Source: Prevotella sp. (lineage in GTDB: Bacteria; Bacteroidota; Bacteroidia; Bacteroidales; Bacteroidaceae). Taken from it: a stretch of DNA of 64,000 bases. The stretch covers positions 21,954-85,953 of the forward strand of contig JAEEQB010000015.1 in NCBI GenBank assembly GCA_016285075.1, in the 5' to 3' direction. Each line of letters begins with the position of its first letter. Position 1 is the stretch's first letter. Below the pieces are notes generated by a model. That model was not told where the DNA came from. It did no database searches and worked only from the letters and a program-made list of their open reading frames with translations. The translations under genes and the position numbers were made by a program. Shown piece by piece: positions 46,136 to 55,755 of this stretch.

Positions 46136-46981
46136 ATGACAAACGAGATAGCTCATAAGACAGCACAGCAGGGTGAGATCATCCTCTACCAGCCCGACGA
46201 GACCGTAAGACTTGAAAGGCTACGGGTAGGCGGGCTATGCCCGGGAATGGTCAGGCTGGAGGATGATACCGTGTGGCTGACGACTAACCAGATGGCAGCA
46301 TTATTTGACAGGGAAGAATCAAATATACGTCGCCATGTTATAAATGTGTTTAGAGAAGGTGAACTTGAAAGGATCAATAACGTGCAGTTTTTACACGTTA
46401 ATGGTGTTAAGAAACCTGTTCCATTTTACTCACTTGATGTCATCATCTCTGTCGGCTATCGCGTAAAGTCCCAGCGAGGCACAAAATTTCGCCAGTGGGC
46501 TAACAAGGTCATCAAAGACTATTTGCTTCATGGCTATGCATTTAACCAGCGGTTGCTACAGGTGGAGCAGCGTCTTGATGCTCGTCTCGATGCCCATACT
46601 CAGACGGAACAACAACGCTTCTTGCAGATTGAATCTACTCCCGCAGACCATCAAGAGAAGATAGACTTCTTTGTGCGTACGAATCAGCCGCCGGTGGAGG
46701 GTATCTTTTATGACGGCCAGATATTCGATGCCTACCGATTTGTGAGCGAACTGATTCACAAGGCAAAGCATCGCATCATATTAATAGATAATTATGTGGA
46801 CGAGACGGTGCAGGAGCACTTCAATCGTGCCCACGACCGGTTCCTGCTGATAGATGATGAGGTGTACCACATCGGGGCCTCGTTGAAGGACCTGGGTAAG
46901 AAGTGGTTTGCCTTCACCATAATGCGCGACCTCACTGCGCCGGAACTGATAAGCAGAATCAGTAGTAGTGCCACGGCCTGA
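46136..46981 (+). CDS. RhuM-type protein, internally deleted paralog
   Basis: 281 residues, clearly related to 37788-38708: GEIILYQPDETVRLE, RLEDDTVWLTTNQMAALF, FYSLDVIISVGYRVKSQRGTKFRQWANKVIKDYLLHGYAFNQ, and the PLD-like AHDRFLLIDDEVYHIGASLKDLGKKWFAF (His233, Arg235, Asp240). Two changes stand out. An 11-residue insert (RLRVGGLCPGM, nt 46217-46249) lies near the N-terminus, and about 41 residues are missing in the C-terminal domain between DNYVDETVQ and FNRAHDRF, where the paralog has a full strand-helix segment. It may be non-functional though the frame is intact. It sits between giants 2 and 3. Confidence 0.78.
   Translation: MTNEIAHKTAQQGEIILYQPDETVRLERLRVGGLCPGMVRLEDDTVWLTTNQMAALFDREESNIRRHVINVFREGELERINNVQFLHVNGVKKPVPFYSLDVIISVGYRVKSQRGTKFRQWANKVIKDYLLHGYAFNQRLLQVEQRLDARLDAHTQTEQQRFLQIESTPADHQEKIDFFVRTNQPPVEGIFYDGQIFDAYRFVSELIHKAKHRIILIDNYVDETVQEHFNRAHDRFLLIDDEVYHIGASLKDLGKKWFAFTIMRDLTAPELISRISSSATA
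46217..46249 (+). repeat. 33-bp GC-rich in-frame insertion in the RhuM-type gene
   Basis: Compared with the paralog, 33 bp have been added between codons for RLE and VRLE without breaking the frame. The insert contains CGGGTAGGCGGGCTATGCCCG, where GGGC and GCCC arms can pair. It resembles in behaviour the small palindromic elements that insert in-frame in some bacterial genes. Confidence 0.6.
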
Positions 46982-47011
46982 GCACCGACAAGGGGCGCAA
47001 GAAGATGAATA

Positions 47012-47026
47012 AAGAATAAGAACAAG
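47012..47026 (+). repeat. 15-bp direct repeat, right copy
   Basis: AAGAATAAGAACAAG, identical to 46117-46131, just before the start codon of giant gene 3 at 47029. The two copies bracket the second RhuM-type gene. Confidence 0.75.
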
Positions 47027-47028
47027 AT

Positions 47029-50000
47029 ATGAAACAAGATATGAACGATACTTTTAGAATAGTCCTCTGGGCAATGGTTATGGCGGCGATGACGCTGCTG
47101 ACGGGTAGTACGGCAACGGCACAGGATACACCAACGGGGCCTAGGGTTCATGGCAACGTCTATGGCGGCGGAAATCTGGCTACCGTTGGTGGCAGTGTGA
47201 CCGTAAACATGAAAGCGGGCACGGTGGAGAAAGATGTCTATGGCGGCGGTGCTCTGGCAAATACGAACATCAACAACGCTACCGTCTCCTCAACTTCGAC
47301 CAACACCACCACCGTCAATCTGACGGGCGGTATCATCATGGGCGATGCCTACGGTGGCGGACTGGGACGTATTGAAGTAACTGCGGTAGCGGGCGAGAAA
47401 TATACTCAAGAAGAAATAGACGCTGCCCAAGAAGGCGATCCCGCCTACGGCAAGACAACAGACGACTGGAAGGTGGAACCCATTGAGGGTGTAGAAGGAG
47501 TAGAAGCCACAGTTTATGGCGATATCAATGTGAATCTGGGCAGTAGTACCAGCGGTTCATCTGCCACGGGCTTCTATATTACTAAATACACAGGTGACCA
47601 TTCTGATGTTATCAAAAGTGGCCGTATCTTTGGCTGTAACAACTTGAACGGCTCACCGCAGGGCGACGTGAGGGTAACGGTCTGGAAGACGGTGAAAGGC
47701 AACTCTGAGAGAACGGCCCAAGATAACTTAAAAAATGAGAATGCTGCTCACAGTTATAATGTTGCAGCCGTCTATGGTGGTGGTAACCTGGCTAACTATG
47801 CCCCTACTGCTACGGGCAAGAAGGCTTATGTGAGAATTGAGACTTGCGAAGTCAGTATCGAGAGTGTCTATGGTGGCGGCAACGCTGCCGAAGCTCCAGA
47901 GACCAATGTACTTGTTCGTGGTGCTTATGAAATCAATGAGGTGTTTGGTGGTGGTAATGGTAAAGATCCATACACGCTGAATGGTACGGACTGGATTGAC
48001 AACTCTGGAGCAGATGTCAATGGTAATGCCACTACTTTGCTGACAGGTGGTCTTGTACATGGGGCCTACGGCGGTAGCAACAAGAGAGGAACGATTTTTG
48101 GTAATGTCAGCATTGATACGGGCACAGGCTCAGAAACTGATCATTCAACGAATGCTGGATGTCCGCTGGATGTAGAAAAGCTTGTCGGTGCAGGTAAGGA
48201 TGCCGATGTGAACGGTGACCTGATCATGGTCATGGGCTGTAAGCCTGATGAAAAGATTCCAGTGGTCTATGCTGGTGCCGACAATGCCAACGTAAATGGT
48301 GACGTGATGCTGACCATCACCAGCGGTAAGTTTGGCAAGGTGTTTGGCGGTAATAACGCAGGAGGTTATATCTTGGGGCGTATTAGACTGAACATTGAGG
48401 AGACGGCCGATTGTAATCCTGCCGTTCCTATCGAAATTGACGAACTCTATCTTGGAGGTAACGAAGCTGAGTACTCGATGTATGGCTATTATAATGCTGG
48501 TACAGCTGAAGCGCCTGTCTATAAGTCAAGGACAGCTGCTATGGCTGCTATAACAGATCAAAGTGCTGAAGGATACACACCAGCTGTTACAACGATGGCA
48601 GGCATGGACGTTAGAAAAACGGCTCCTTATGCCAAGCCGGAACTGAACATTATCTCTTGTACGAAGATAGACAAGGTTTACGGTGGTGGCTATGGTGCCG
48701 GTGCTACACTCTACGGCGATCCCATCGTAAACATCAATATGATTCCGGGAAAACATACCAGCAGCGTTTCTGACAAGATGAATACGTTGGGACTTCCACC
48801 TACGGATAACTCTGATAAACTGGGCATCATCGGCGATGTATTCGGTGGCGGCAATGCTGCTAAGATTGAAGGTAGCACTACGGTAAATATCGGTACGGCA
48901 ACAACGGTGAACCTAACTTCCATTCCTGATGATGACAATACGGAGAATGTGGATGAATCACTTGCAACCGTCAAGGGTGCCTACATTGTTGGTAATGTCT
49001 ATGGTGGTGGTAATGAGGCTGATGTCACAGGTAATACGTTTGTGAATATCTGTGCGAAGAAGGAAACAGACACCTATACAAGTGTAGCATTTTCAGACGC
49101 ATCGGGTGTAAAGATAACTAGCAAATCAGTTAATGGAGAAAAAGTTGGTGGCAATATCTTTGGTGGCGGCAAGGGTGTTGCGGACAATTTCTTGTGTAAT
49201 AAAGCCATGATTGGAAAAGATGGCGCAGGTGCTGACAAAGATAATTATCCTGATGGCTATCCTGATGGCAATACAAATGTCATCATTGGCAATGGCACGG
49301 TGAACGGTTCCGTATATGGCGGCGGCGAGGTAGGCCGTGTCGAAATGAATACGACGGTAACAATAGGACTCACAGGAACAACCACAAGTAACCCCGATAT
49401 CAAAGGCAGCGTATTTGGCGGTGGTAAGGGCGATGAGGAGCATGGCTACGCTGCTTTGGTGCGTGGTAACCCGACTGTCACCATTCAGGCCAATGCCAAG
49501 GTTGAACACAACGTCTATGGCGGTGGTGAGATTGCTTCAGTGGCCAGATATAAAGTTCCCAGAACAGACGAAGACGTAGCAGCCGCTATAGCAGAAGGAT
49601 ATACAGATGCGGTAAAAGGAAGGCCATACGCATTGAAAGACGTGAATAGCGGTTTTTGTACTGTCAATGTTTTAGGTAATGCCGTCATTGGTCCAGACAC
49701 CCCCATGAAGATGTATCATAAGGTAAATGATGTTATACCTGCTGATGATGCTCCCGATGACGCAGGACATGTATTTGGAGCAGGAAAGGGTATCTTGCCA
49801 AAGAATTATGCTTATGATTCTAATGAGGTCGGACATAAGCCCAGAAGTAGGAACAATGAAGATGGATGGGATTGGTTTGGTGATGTGAATGAATATATCG
49901 CATTTATTAAAACGCTTGCCTTGTCCAGCCAGACCACAGTGACCATCGGTGATGAAAACGACAGCAACTGCAATCCGTTTGTCAAGGGTTCCGTCTATGG

Positions 50001-53000
50001 CGGTAGCATGAATGGTATTGTTCAGTTCGATACCAATGTGAATATCAAGAGCGGACAGATTGGTTGCGGAAAGAACGCAAATACGCCATATGAAGACGGT
50101 GTTTGGGTTGATGGTTACGAACCAACAGAAGATTTGGAATGTGCCAGCTGGGATTATGGAATGGATACTGATAACGATGGTAAGAAAGATTTGTTCGCAC
50201 CTTATGACCCGAATGCTAACGCAACGGGAGATCTGGATAAATACCCGAAAGTTGATGCACAGAGTGAAGCTCAATCGACTAAAGGCGGCAGACGTATTGC
50301 TACAGATGGCCATACCTTCTACGGCAATGTGTTCGGCGGCGGCTCTGGTAGTGTGCCTTACTTTGATACTGCAAAGGGTGTAAGCCAATACATCATGAGC
50401 GCAGGATGGGTGAAGGGTAATACAAATGTGACCATCAGTGGCGGCCATATCCTGACCAACGTCTATGGCGGTAACGAGGCCACCAATGTGGACGGCACAG
50501 CGACAGTCAAGATGACCGGCGGCACGGTGGGTGTGCCGCGCACGCTTGCCCAGATTGACGCTCACCCCGTCACCTGCTACCTCTTCGGTGCAGGTAAGGG
50601 TGACCAGCGCGTATTATTCAACAAAGACACGAATGTGAAGGATGTCGTGGTTGAGATTATCGGCGGCAAAATCTACGGCTCTGTGTTCGGCGGTGGTGAG
50701 GATGGTCACGTGCTGCGCGACGTGACGATGACCATTGGCACGGCAGCGACAGCAGCCGTAGGGACAGAGGGCGAGGAAGGCTATCAGCCTGCTGTTGCGG
50801 CCTCCGGCCCCACCATCGGCACTTGGGGCACCAGTTACGTCGATGGCAACGTGTTTGGCGGTGGCCGTGGATTCGGTGGTGATGCCTATACTGCTGGAAA
50901 TGTTGCCGGAAGCGTCACCATGAATATCAATGGCGGTACGATGCTCGGCTCCATCTACGGCGGCGGACGACTCGGTTCTGTGGGCTATGGACTCTTCGAT
51001 GAAACGACAAATAATCAGCCAACACCAGGCTATGGCGAGATGCGGGCAGATGCTGATACTGAGGAAGGCTTTGTTCCTGAAGGCGGCTTTACTCATGGTC
51101 GTGGCCACATCGACATCACCATCAGCGGTGGTACGATTGGTAATGATTATGAATATATCGTGCCCAATTCATCTAATATTCCGAATACTATCACTCAAAC
51201 AGACATAAGCAAGTGGACTTCTGAGAATTGGGCTACTTGGAAAGCGCACAACTACATCCCCAAGACGGAGTTTGATGCCTCTGGCCGTTTGACACACACC
51301 AAGGGAGGCAACGTCTTCGCAGGTGGCATGGGTCGCCAGACAAAATTGGACGGTCAAACGCTTATTGATGGTATTGACTGGTGGAAACTGGGTTGTGTCA
51401 AGCAGACCAAGCTGACCATCACTGGTGGTCATATAAAGAGTAATGTCTATGGCGGAGGCGAGCTGGGTGCGGTGATACCTTATACCAATGGCAGTACAAC
51501 AGAGGGCGGTACAACAGAGATTGATATCAGTGATTCGGCCGATATCGGCACTCCTGTGACAGAGTCTGTTACCACAGGTGAGGGCCAAAGTGCTCAGACA
51601 AATGATGTGTATACCTTCGGTAGTGTCTTCGGTGGTGGCATGGGTAGCGAAAACGACACCTCCACAGAAGAAAAGATTGGCGGTCGTGTTGCAGGCAGCA
51701 CTAAGATTACCATGACTGGTGGCGATGTGAAGGGCAGTGTTTATGGCGGTGGCGAGTTGGCCATTGTGCAGGGTAGCCATACTGCCAAGAACAGTAAGAA
51801 TGAAGATATGGGCGTGGGTACAGAGATCAATATCAGCGGCGGAACCATTGGCTACGACCAGGATGGCTTCGGCGGTGCTACGATGGGTAACGTCTATGGC
51901 GGCGGAAAGGGCAGCCTTACTACTGCTAATGCCGGTCTCATCAAGAACAACACGTTGGTCAAAATCACCGGCACGCCTACTATATACCATAATATTTATG
52001 GTGGTGGTGCCTACGGCTCAGTAGGAACCTTTAACTTCACTACAGGTGTACCTACCAGTTGGACTGACGGCACTGGTAAGGCTGAGGTCATCGTCGAAAG
52101 TGGTACCATTGGTATCAACGGTCATGAGAACGGTATGGTGTTCGGCTCGTCAAGAGGTGATGTAGCCGCTCCGGTTGCTCCATCCCAAGGTGCAACTCCT
52201 GTTGACCCCAACGACCGACTGGCATGGGTTTACGATACTCATGTGGTAATTGGCAATTCCACTTCCAGCGGAGGACCTTCCATCAAGGGTACTGTCTATG
52301 GTAGTGGCGAGAATGGCCATACTTTCAACAATACTCTGGTGGATGTTAATAAAGGTACTATAGGTATTGAAACTGATGCGGAGATTACCTACACAGAGAA
52401 TGGACAATCACTCACAAAGGGCGGTGCTGCTTATCCATACCGTGGCAACGTCTATGGCGGTGGCTGCGGTACGGACATGTACGACTCTAATGGCGATGGT
52501 ACTGATGACACCTTTAACCCCTTAGCCGGTATTGTGCTTGGCGATGCTACGGTTAACATCAACGGTGGTAAAGTCGTCCGCAACGTCTATGGTGCCGGTG
52601 CCATGGGTTCGGTGGGTAAAACTGTTACCACAACTGCCAATAATGTTACGACAACGACTGTCAGCGGTGGAACAACCACGATTAACGTCAGTGGCGGTAC
52701 TATAGGCGTTGATGGTACAAATGGCGACGGTAATGTCTTTGGTGCAGCACGTGGAAACGAGAATGCCACAATTAATGAATTCGCTTTGGTGAAAAAGGAA
52801 ACCAGCGTTTCTGTCACAGGTGGCACCATCAAAGGCAATGTCTATGGTGGTGGTGAGTTAGGCTGTGTAGGAACATTTACCGTTTCTCAAGATATGAGGA
52901 CGTTTACTTGGCAAGATACTAACGGTGCTAACAATACTACAGGCAATGAAAAGAACACAGGCGTTTGCAATGTGACTGTTGATGGTAGTTCTGCGGTCAT

Positions 53001-55731
53001 TAATGGACATGTGTATGGAGCCGGTAGGGGTAAGGACGACACCTTCTGGTGTGAGAAAGGTATCGCATACAGCGCGAATGTCGACATCAAAAACGGCACG
53101 GTGAGCCACAACGTCTATGGCGGCGGCGAGGTAGGCCGCGTGGAGACTGATACCCAAGTGAAGATAGGAAATGGAATCGGAACAGCCGGAGGTACAATCA
53201 CTCCTACTATTATGGGTAGCGTCTTCGGTGGCGGTGCAGGTGTAGAGACACATGGATACTCTGCCCTGGTGCGTGGTAATACTACTGTCACTGTTGAAGG
53301 CAATGCTAAGGTTGAACAAAGTGTCTATGGCGGCGGACAGATTGCCTCGGTGGGCAGATATGCCCTTGACTCTCAGAAAATGCCGTCTATATTGCAAGGC
53401 GGTGGGTATTGCTTTGTTACCGTTCAGGGCCATGCCACCATCGTAAAAGACGTCTTTGGTGCCGGTAAAGGTGTCACGCCTCATTTTAATAATTCTGATG
53501 AAGACCTTTCGAAACAATCAAGACGTATGTCGCTCAAGGATGGTTGGGAACAACTAGTAGGGGACGATCGATTTGCTTGGGATTATCTCACGAGTGAGTC
53601 TGACTATTCAACGTATCTTGAAACGTTGGCTTTAGCAACCCACCCCGAAGTGACCATTGATGGAAATGCGACTGTCAGTGGTTCCGTTTTTGGCGGCGGC
53701 GAGCTGGGTCTTACCAAAGGAAGTGTTATTGTCAACATACATGGTGGAACGATAGCGGAGGATGTGTACGGTGGCGGCTCGTTGGCCAACACAAATACTA
53801 CAAACTCAGTTGATACCGATGGCGATGGAGTAGCAGATCAAACCGTCGATCCCACTACAACAGTCAACCTGAAGGGCGGCACCATCAACCGCAATGTGTA
53901 TGGCGGCGGCTTAGGAAGACTGGCCAAGGATGCAGTGGCGGCTACGCCCGCACAAGGTACGGTAGGTGAAGATGGATATGAACCCGCTGTGGAGGCTCAG
54001 CCTGCCGTTTCCGCTGTTGAGGCCAAGGTATATGGTACTGTGTTAGTGAAACTGAACGAACCAACTACTACGACAACTGGAGAGGGCGAAGGCGCCACTA
54101 CCACCACCACCTACGGCGACTGCGAGGTGAAGGGTACCATCTTCGGTTGTAACAACCTGAACGGTAGTCCACAGAAAGATGTCACTGTTCACGTCTATAA
54201 GACGGTGAAGAAGAACGACTCGCGTGTAATGGCTAAGCCTACTAAGGATTCTGGCACTTACGAAATGACTGCCGTTTATGGTGGCGGCAATTTGGCGGCC
54301 TATTATCCTGACGATGCCACAACAAGAGGAATAGCCCAGACAAATGTCATCATCGACGGTTGTGACTTGACGAGTATCAAGCAGGTGTATGGCGGTGGTA
54401 ATGCCGCTTCTGTGCCAGCTACACATGTGGTTGTCAATGGTACGTATGAAATCGAAGAAGTGTTTGGTGGCGGTAACGGTTTTGATAAGATTTCCAAGAA
54501 TGGCAGCACCTTGATTACTAATCCCGGTGCAAACGTTGGCTTTAAGGACTATTGGGACTACACGAATGAACAAGACATGGCGGATTATGACACTAAGGAT
54601 GAGCGACTGACCAACGAAACCTTCTTAAACAATTATGTCTACGGATCAGGCAAGGCATCGGTGGATATCTATGGTGGATTGGTGCATCGGGTATTCGGCG
54701 GTTCCAACACAAGAGGTAATGTGCGTGAGGCGGCCGTGACGATGCTTCAGGATATGGAAGGATGTAACTTCAAGATTGACGAGGCATACGGTGGCGGCAA
54801 GAGTGCACCGATGGATGCTGAAGCGAAACTGCTGATGGCTTGTATCCCAGGTTTGTCTGTAGCCTACGGTGGCGCTCAGGATGCTGATGTGCAGGGCGGT
54901 GTGACAATGACTATTACCAACGGTACTTTTGATCGTGTATTTGGCGGTAACAACATCAGTGGTACTATCAACGGTCCTATCGTGGTGAATATCGAGGAAA
55001 CAGGCTGTCGTCCCATTGTCATCGGACAACTCTATGGCGGTGGCAACCAGGCGGCCTATACGGCTCCATGGAAGGATGAGAATGACCATTCAAAGGGTCG
55101 TAAAGACGGTCCCACCGTAAACGTCAAGTCGTTTACCAGCATCGGTGAAATCTATGGTGGAGGCTATGGTGAGACGGCTGTGGTGAAGGGTGATACCCAT
55201 GTGAACATCGATGTGACGGAAGGTAAATGGGCTTCTAAAGAAACGACCCAAGATGAGATAAAGGAAATCAAGTTCTCTGAGTTCAAAAGGACTTCAAATG
55301 GAGGTTTCGAGGTGGATGGAGATGGCAATCGTATTGAGGAAACAAAGACGATCACCGTTACAATCCCTGGCCATAAGAAAGATGCTATCGGAGCTATCGG
55401 TAATGTCTTCGGTGGCGGTAATGCGGCAAAGGTCGATGGAAATACGAACGTGAATATCGGTACCAAGATGGGGGCTGATGAGTATATGGCTGTGGTTGAT
55501 GTGCCTACGAACGTAGCTGGCTTATATACCCGTTCTGGAGAAGGAACTACAGAATCTCCGTATACATATACTAAAGTCACTGGTACTTCCGTAGCCCCTT
55601 CATCTGGCACGACCTACTACAAGGAGTACACCATTAAGGGTGCTGATATCCGTGGTAACGTCTACGGAGGAGGTAACAATGCTGCAGTGACGGGCAACAC
55701 GAACGTGCAGATAGGTAAGAAAGCCGAGTAG
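47029..55731 (+). CDS. Giant YGGG-repeat surface protein 3
   Basis: 2900 residues. The signal peptide MKQDMNDTFRIVLWAMVMAAMTLLTGSTATAQ is followed almost entirely by repeats of the type GNVYGGGxxAxVxGxTxVxI with FGGG, YGGG and FGAGKG variants. Long modules are duplicated: 47140-49070 resembles 53690-55730 in the same order of motifs (FGCNNLNGSPQ, YGGGNLA, YGGGNAA, FGGGNG, FGGNN, YGGGYG, FGGGNAAK), and 49280-49930 resembles 53100-53650 (EVGRVE, GYAALVRGN, HNVYGGGEIASV). Three DxDxDG loops occur (nt 50161, 52484, 53813). It ends abruptly at GNVYGGGNNAAVTGNTNVQIGKKAE with no sorting domain. Probably a beta-solenoid adhesin; ligand unknown. ATG 47041 is an alternative start. Confidence 0.82.
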   Translation: MKQDMNDTFRIVLWAMVMAAMTLLTGSTATAQDTPTGPRVHGNVYGGGNLATVGGSVTVNMKAGTVEKDVYGGGALANTNINNATVSSTSTNTTTVNLTGGIIMGDAYGGGLGRIEVTAVAGEKYTQEEIDAAQEGDPAYGKTTDDWKVEPIEGVEGVEATVYGDINVNLGSSTSGSSATGFYITKYTGDHSDVIKSGRIFGCNNLNGSPQGDVRVTVWKTVKGNSERTAQDNLKNENAAHSYNVAAVYGGGNLANYAPTATGKKAYVRIETCEVSIESVYGGGNAAEAPETNVLVRGAYEINEVFGGGNGKDPYTLNGTDWIDNSGADVNGNATTLLTGGLVHGAYGGSNKRGTIFGNVSIDTGTGSETDHSTNAGCPLDVEKLVGAGKDADVNGDLIMVMGCKPDEKIPVVYAGADNANVNGDVMLTITSGKFGKVFGGNNAGGYILGRIRLNIEETADCNPAVPIEIDELYLGGNEAEYSMYGYYNAGTAEAPVYKSRTAAMAAITDQSAEGYTPAVTTMAGMDVRKTAPYAKPELNIISCTKIDKVYGGGYGAGATLYGDPIVNINMIPGKHTSSVSDKMNTLGLPPTDNSDKLGIIGDVFGGGNAAKIEGSTTVNIGTATTVNLTSIPDDDNTENVDESLATVKGAYIVGNVYGGGNEADVTGNTFVNICAKKETDTYTSVAFSDASGVKITSKSVNGEKVGGNIFGGGKGVADNFLCNKAMIGKDGAGADKDNYPDGYPDGNTNVIIGNGTVNGSVYGGGEVGRVEMNTTVTIGLTGTTTSNPDIKGSVFGGGKGDEEHGYAALVRGNPTVTIQANAKVEHNVYGGGEIASVARYKVPRTDEDVAAAIAEGYTDAVKGRPYALKDVNSGFCTVNVLGNAVIGPDTPMKMYHKVNDVIPADDAPDDAGHVFGAGKGILPKNYAYDSNEVGHKPRSRNNEDGWDWFGDVNEYIAFIKTLALSSQTTVTIGDENDSNCNPFVKGSVYGGSMNGIVQFDTNVNIKSGQIGCGKNANTPYEDGVWVDGYEPTEDLECASWDYGMDTDNDGKKDLFAPYDPNANATGDLDKYPKVDAQSEAQSTKGGRRIATDGHTFYGNVFGGGSGSVPYFDTAKGVSQYIMSAGWVKGNTNVTISGGHILTNVYGGNEATNVDGTATVKMTGGTVGVPRTLAQIDAHPVTCYLFGAGKGDQRVLFNKDTNVKDVVVEIIGGKIYGSVFGGGEDGHVLRDVTMTIGTAATAAVGTEGEEGYQPAVAASGPTIGTWGTSYVDGNVFGGGRGFGGDAYTAGNVAGSVTMNINGGTMLGSIYGGGRLGSVGYGLFDETTNNQPTPGYGEMRADADTEEGFVPEGGFTHGRGHIDITISGGTIGNDYEYIVPNSSNIPNTITQTDISKWTSENWATWKAHNYIPKTEFDASGRLTHTKGGNVFAGGMGRQTKLDGQTLIDGIDWWKLGCVKQTKLTITGGHIKSNVYGGGELGAVIPYTNGSTTEGGTTEIDISDSADIGTPVTESVTTGEGQSAQTNDVYTFGSVFGGGMGSENDTSTEEKIGGRVAGSTKITMTGGDVKGSVYGGGELAIVQGSHTAKNSKNEDMGVGTEINISGGTIGYDQDGFGGATMGNVYGGGKGSLTTANAGLIKNNTLVKITGTPTIYHNIYGGGAYGSVGTFNFTTGVPTSWTDGTGKAEVIVESGTIGINGHENGMVFGSSRGDVAAPVAPSQGATPVDPNDRLAWVYDTHVVIGNSTSSGGPSIKGTVYGSGENGHTFNNTLVDVNKGTIGIETDAEITYTENGQSLTKGGAAYPYRGNVYGGGCGTDMYDSNGDGTDDTFNPLAGIVLGDATVNINGGKVVRNVYGAGAMGSVGKTVTTTANNVTTTTVSGGTTTINVSGGTIGVDGTNGDGNVFGAARGNENATINEFALVKKETSVSVTGGTIKGNVYGGGELGCVGTFTVSQDMRTFTWQDTNGANNTTGNEKNTGVCNVTVDGSSAVINGHVYGAGRGKDDTFWCEKGIAYSANVDIKNGTVSHNVYGGGEVGRVETDTQVKIGNGIGTAGGTITPTIMGSVFGGGAGVETHGYSALVRGNTTVTVEGNAKVEQSVYGGGQIASVGRYALDSQKMPSILQGGGYCFVTVQGHATIVKDVFGAGKGVTPHFNNSDEDLSKQSRRMSLKDGWEQLVGDDRFAWDYLTSESDYSTYLETLALATHPEVTIDGNATVSGSVFGGGELGLTKGSVIVNIHGGTIAEDVYGGGSLANTNTTNSVDTDGDGVADQTVDPTTTVNLKGGTINRNVYGGGLGRLAKDAVAATPAQGTVGEDGYEPAVEAQPAVSAVEAKVYGTVLVKLNEPTTTTTGEGEGATTTTTYGDCEVKGTIFGCNNLNGSPQKDVTVHVYKTVKKNDSRVMAKPTKDSGTYEMTAVYGGGNLAAYYPDDATTRGIAQTNVIIDGCDLTSIKQVYGGGNAASVPATHVVVNGTYEIEEVFGGGNGFDKISKNGSTLITNPGANVGFKDYWDYTNEQDMADYDTKDERLTNETFLNNYVYGSGKASVDIYGGLVHRVFGGSNTRGNVREAAVTMLQDMEGCNFKIDEAYGGGKSAPMDAEAKLLMACIPGLSVAYGGAQDADVQGGVTMTITNGTFDRVFGGNNISGTINGPIVVNIEETGCRPIVIGQLYGGGNQAAYTAPWKDENDHSKGRKDGPTVNVKSFTSIGEIYGGGYGETAVVKGDTHVNIDVTEGKWASKETTQDEIKEIKFSEFKRTSNGGFEVDGDGNRIEETKTITVTIPGHKKDAIGAIGNVFGGGNAAKVDGNTNVNIGTKMGADEYMAVVDVPTNVAGLYTRSGEGTTESPYTYTKVTGTSVAPSSGTTYYKEYTIKGADIRGNVYGGGNNAAVTGNTNVQIGKKAE

Positions 55732-55755
55732 AAGCATCGGTGACTTAAAAATAGG

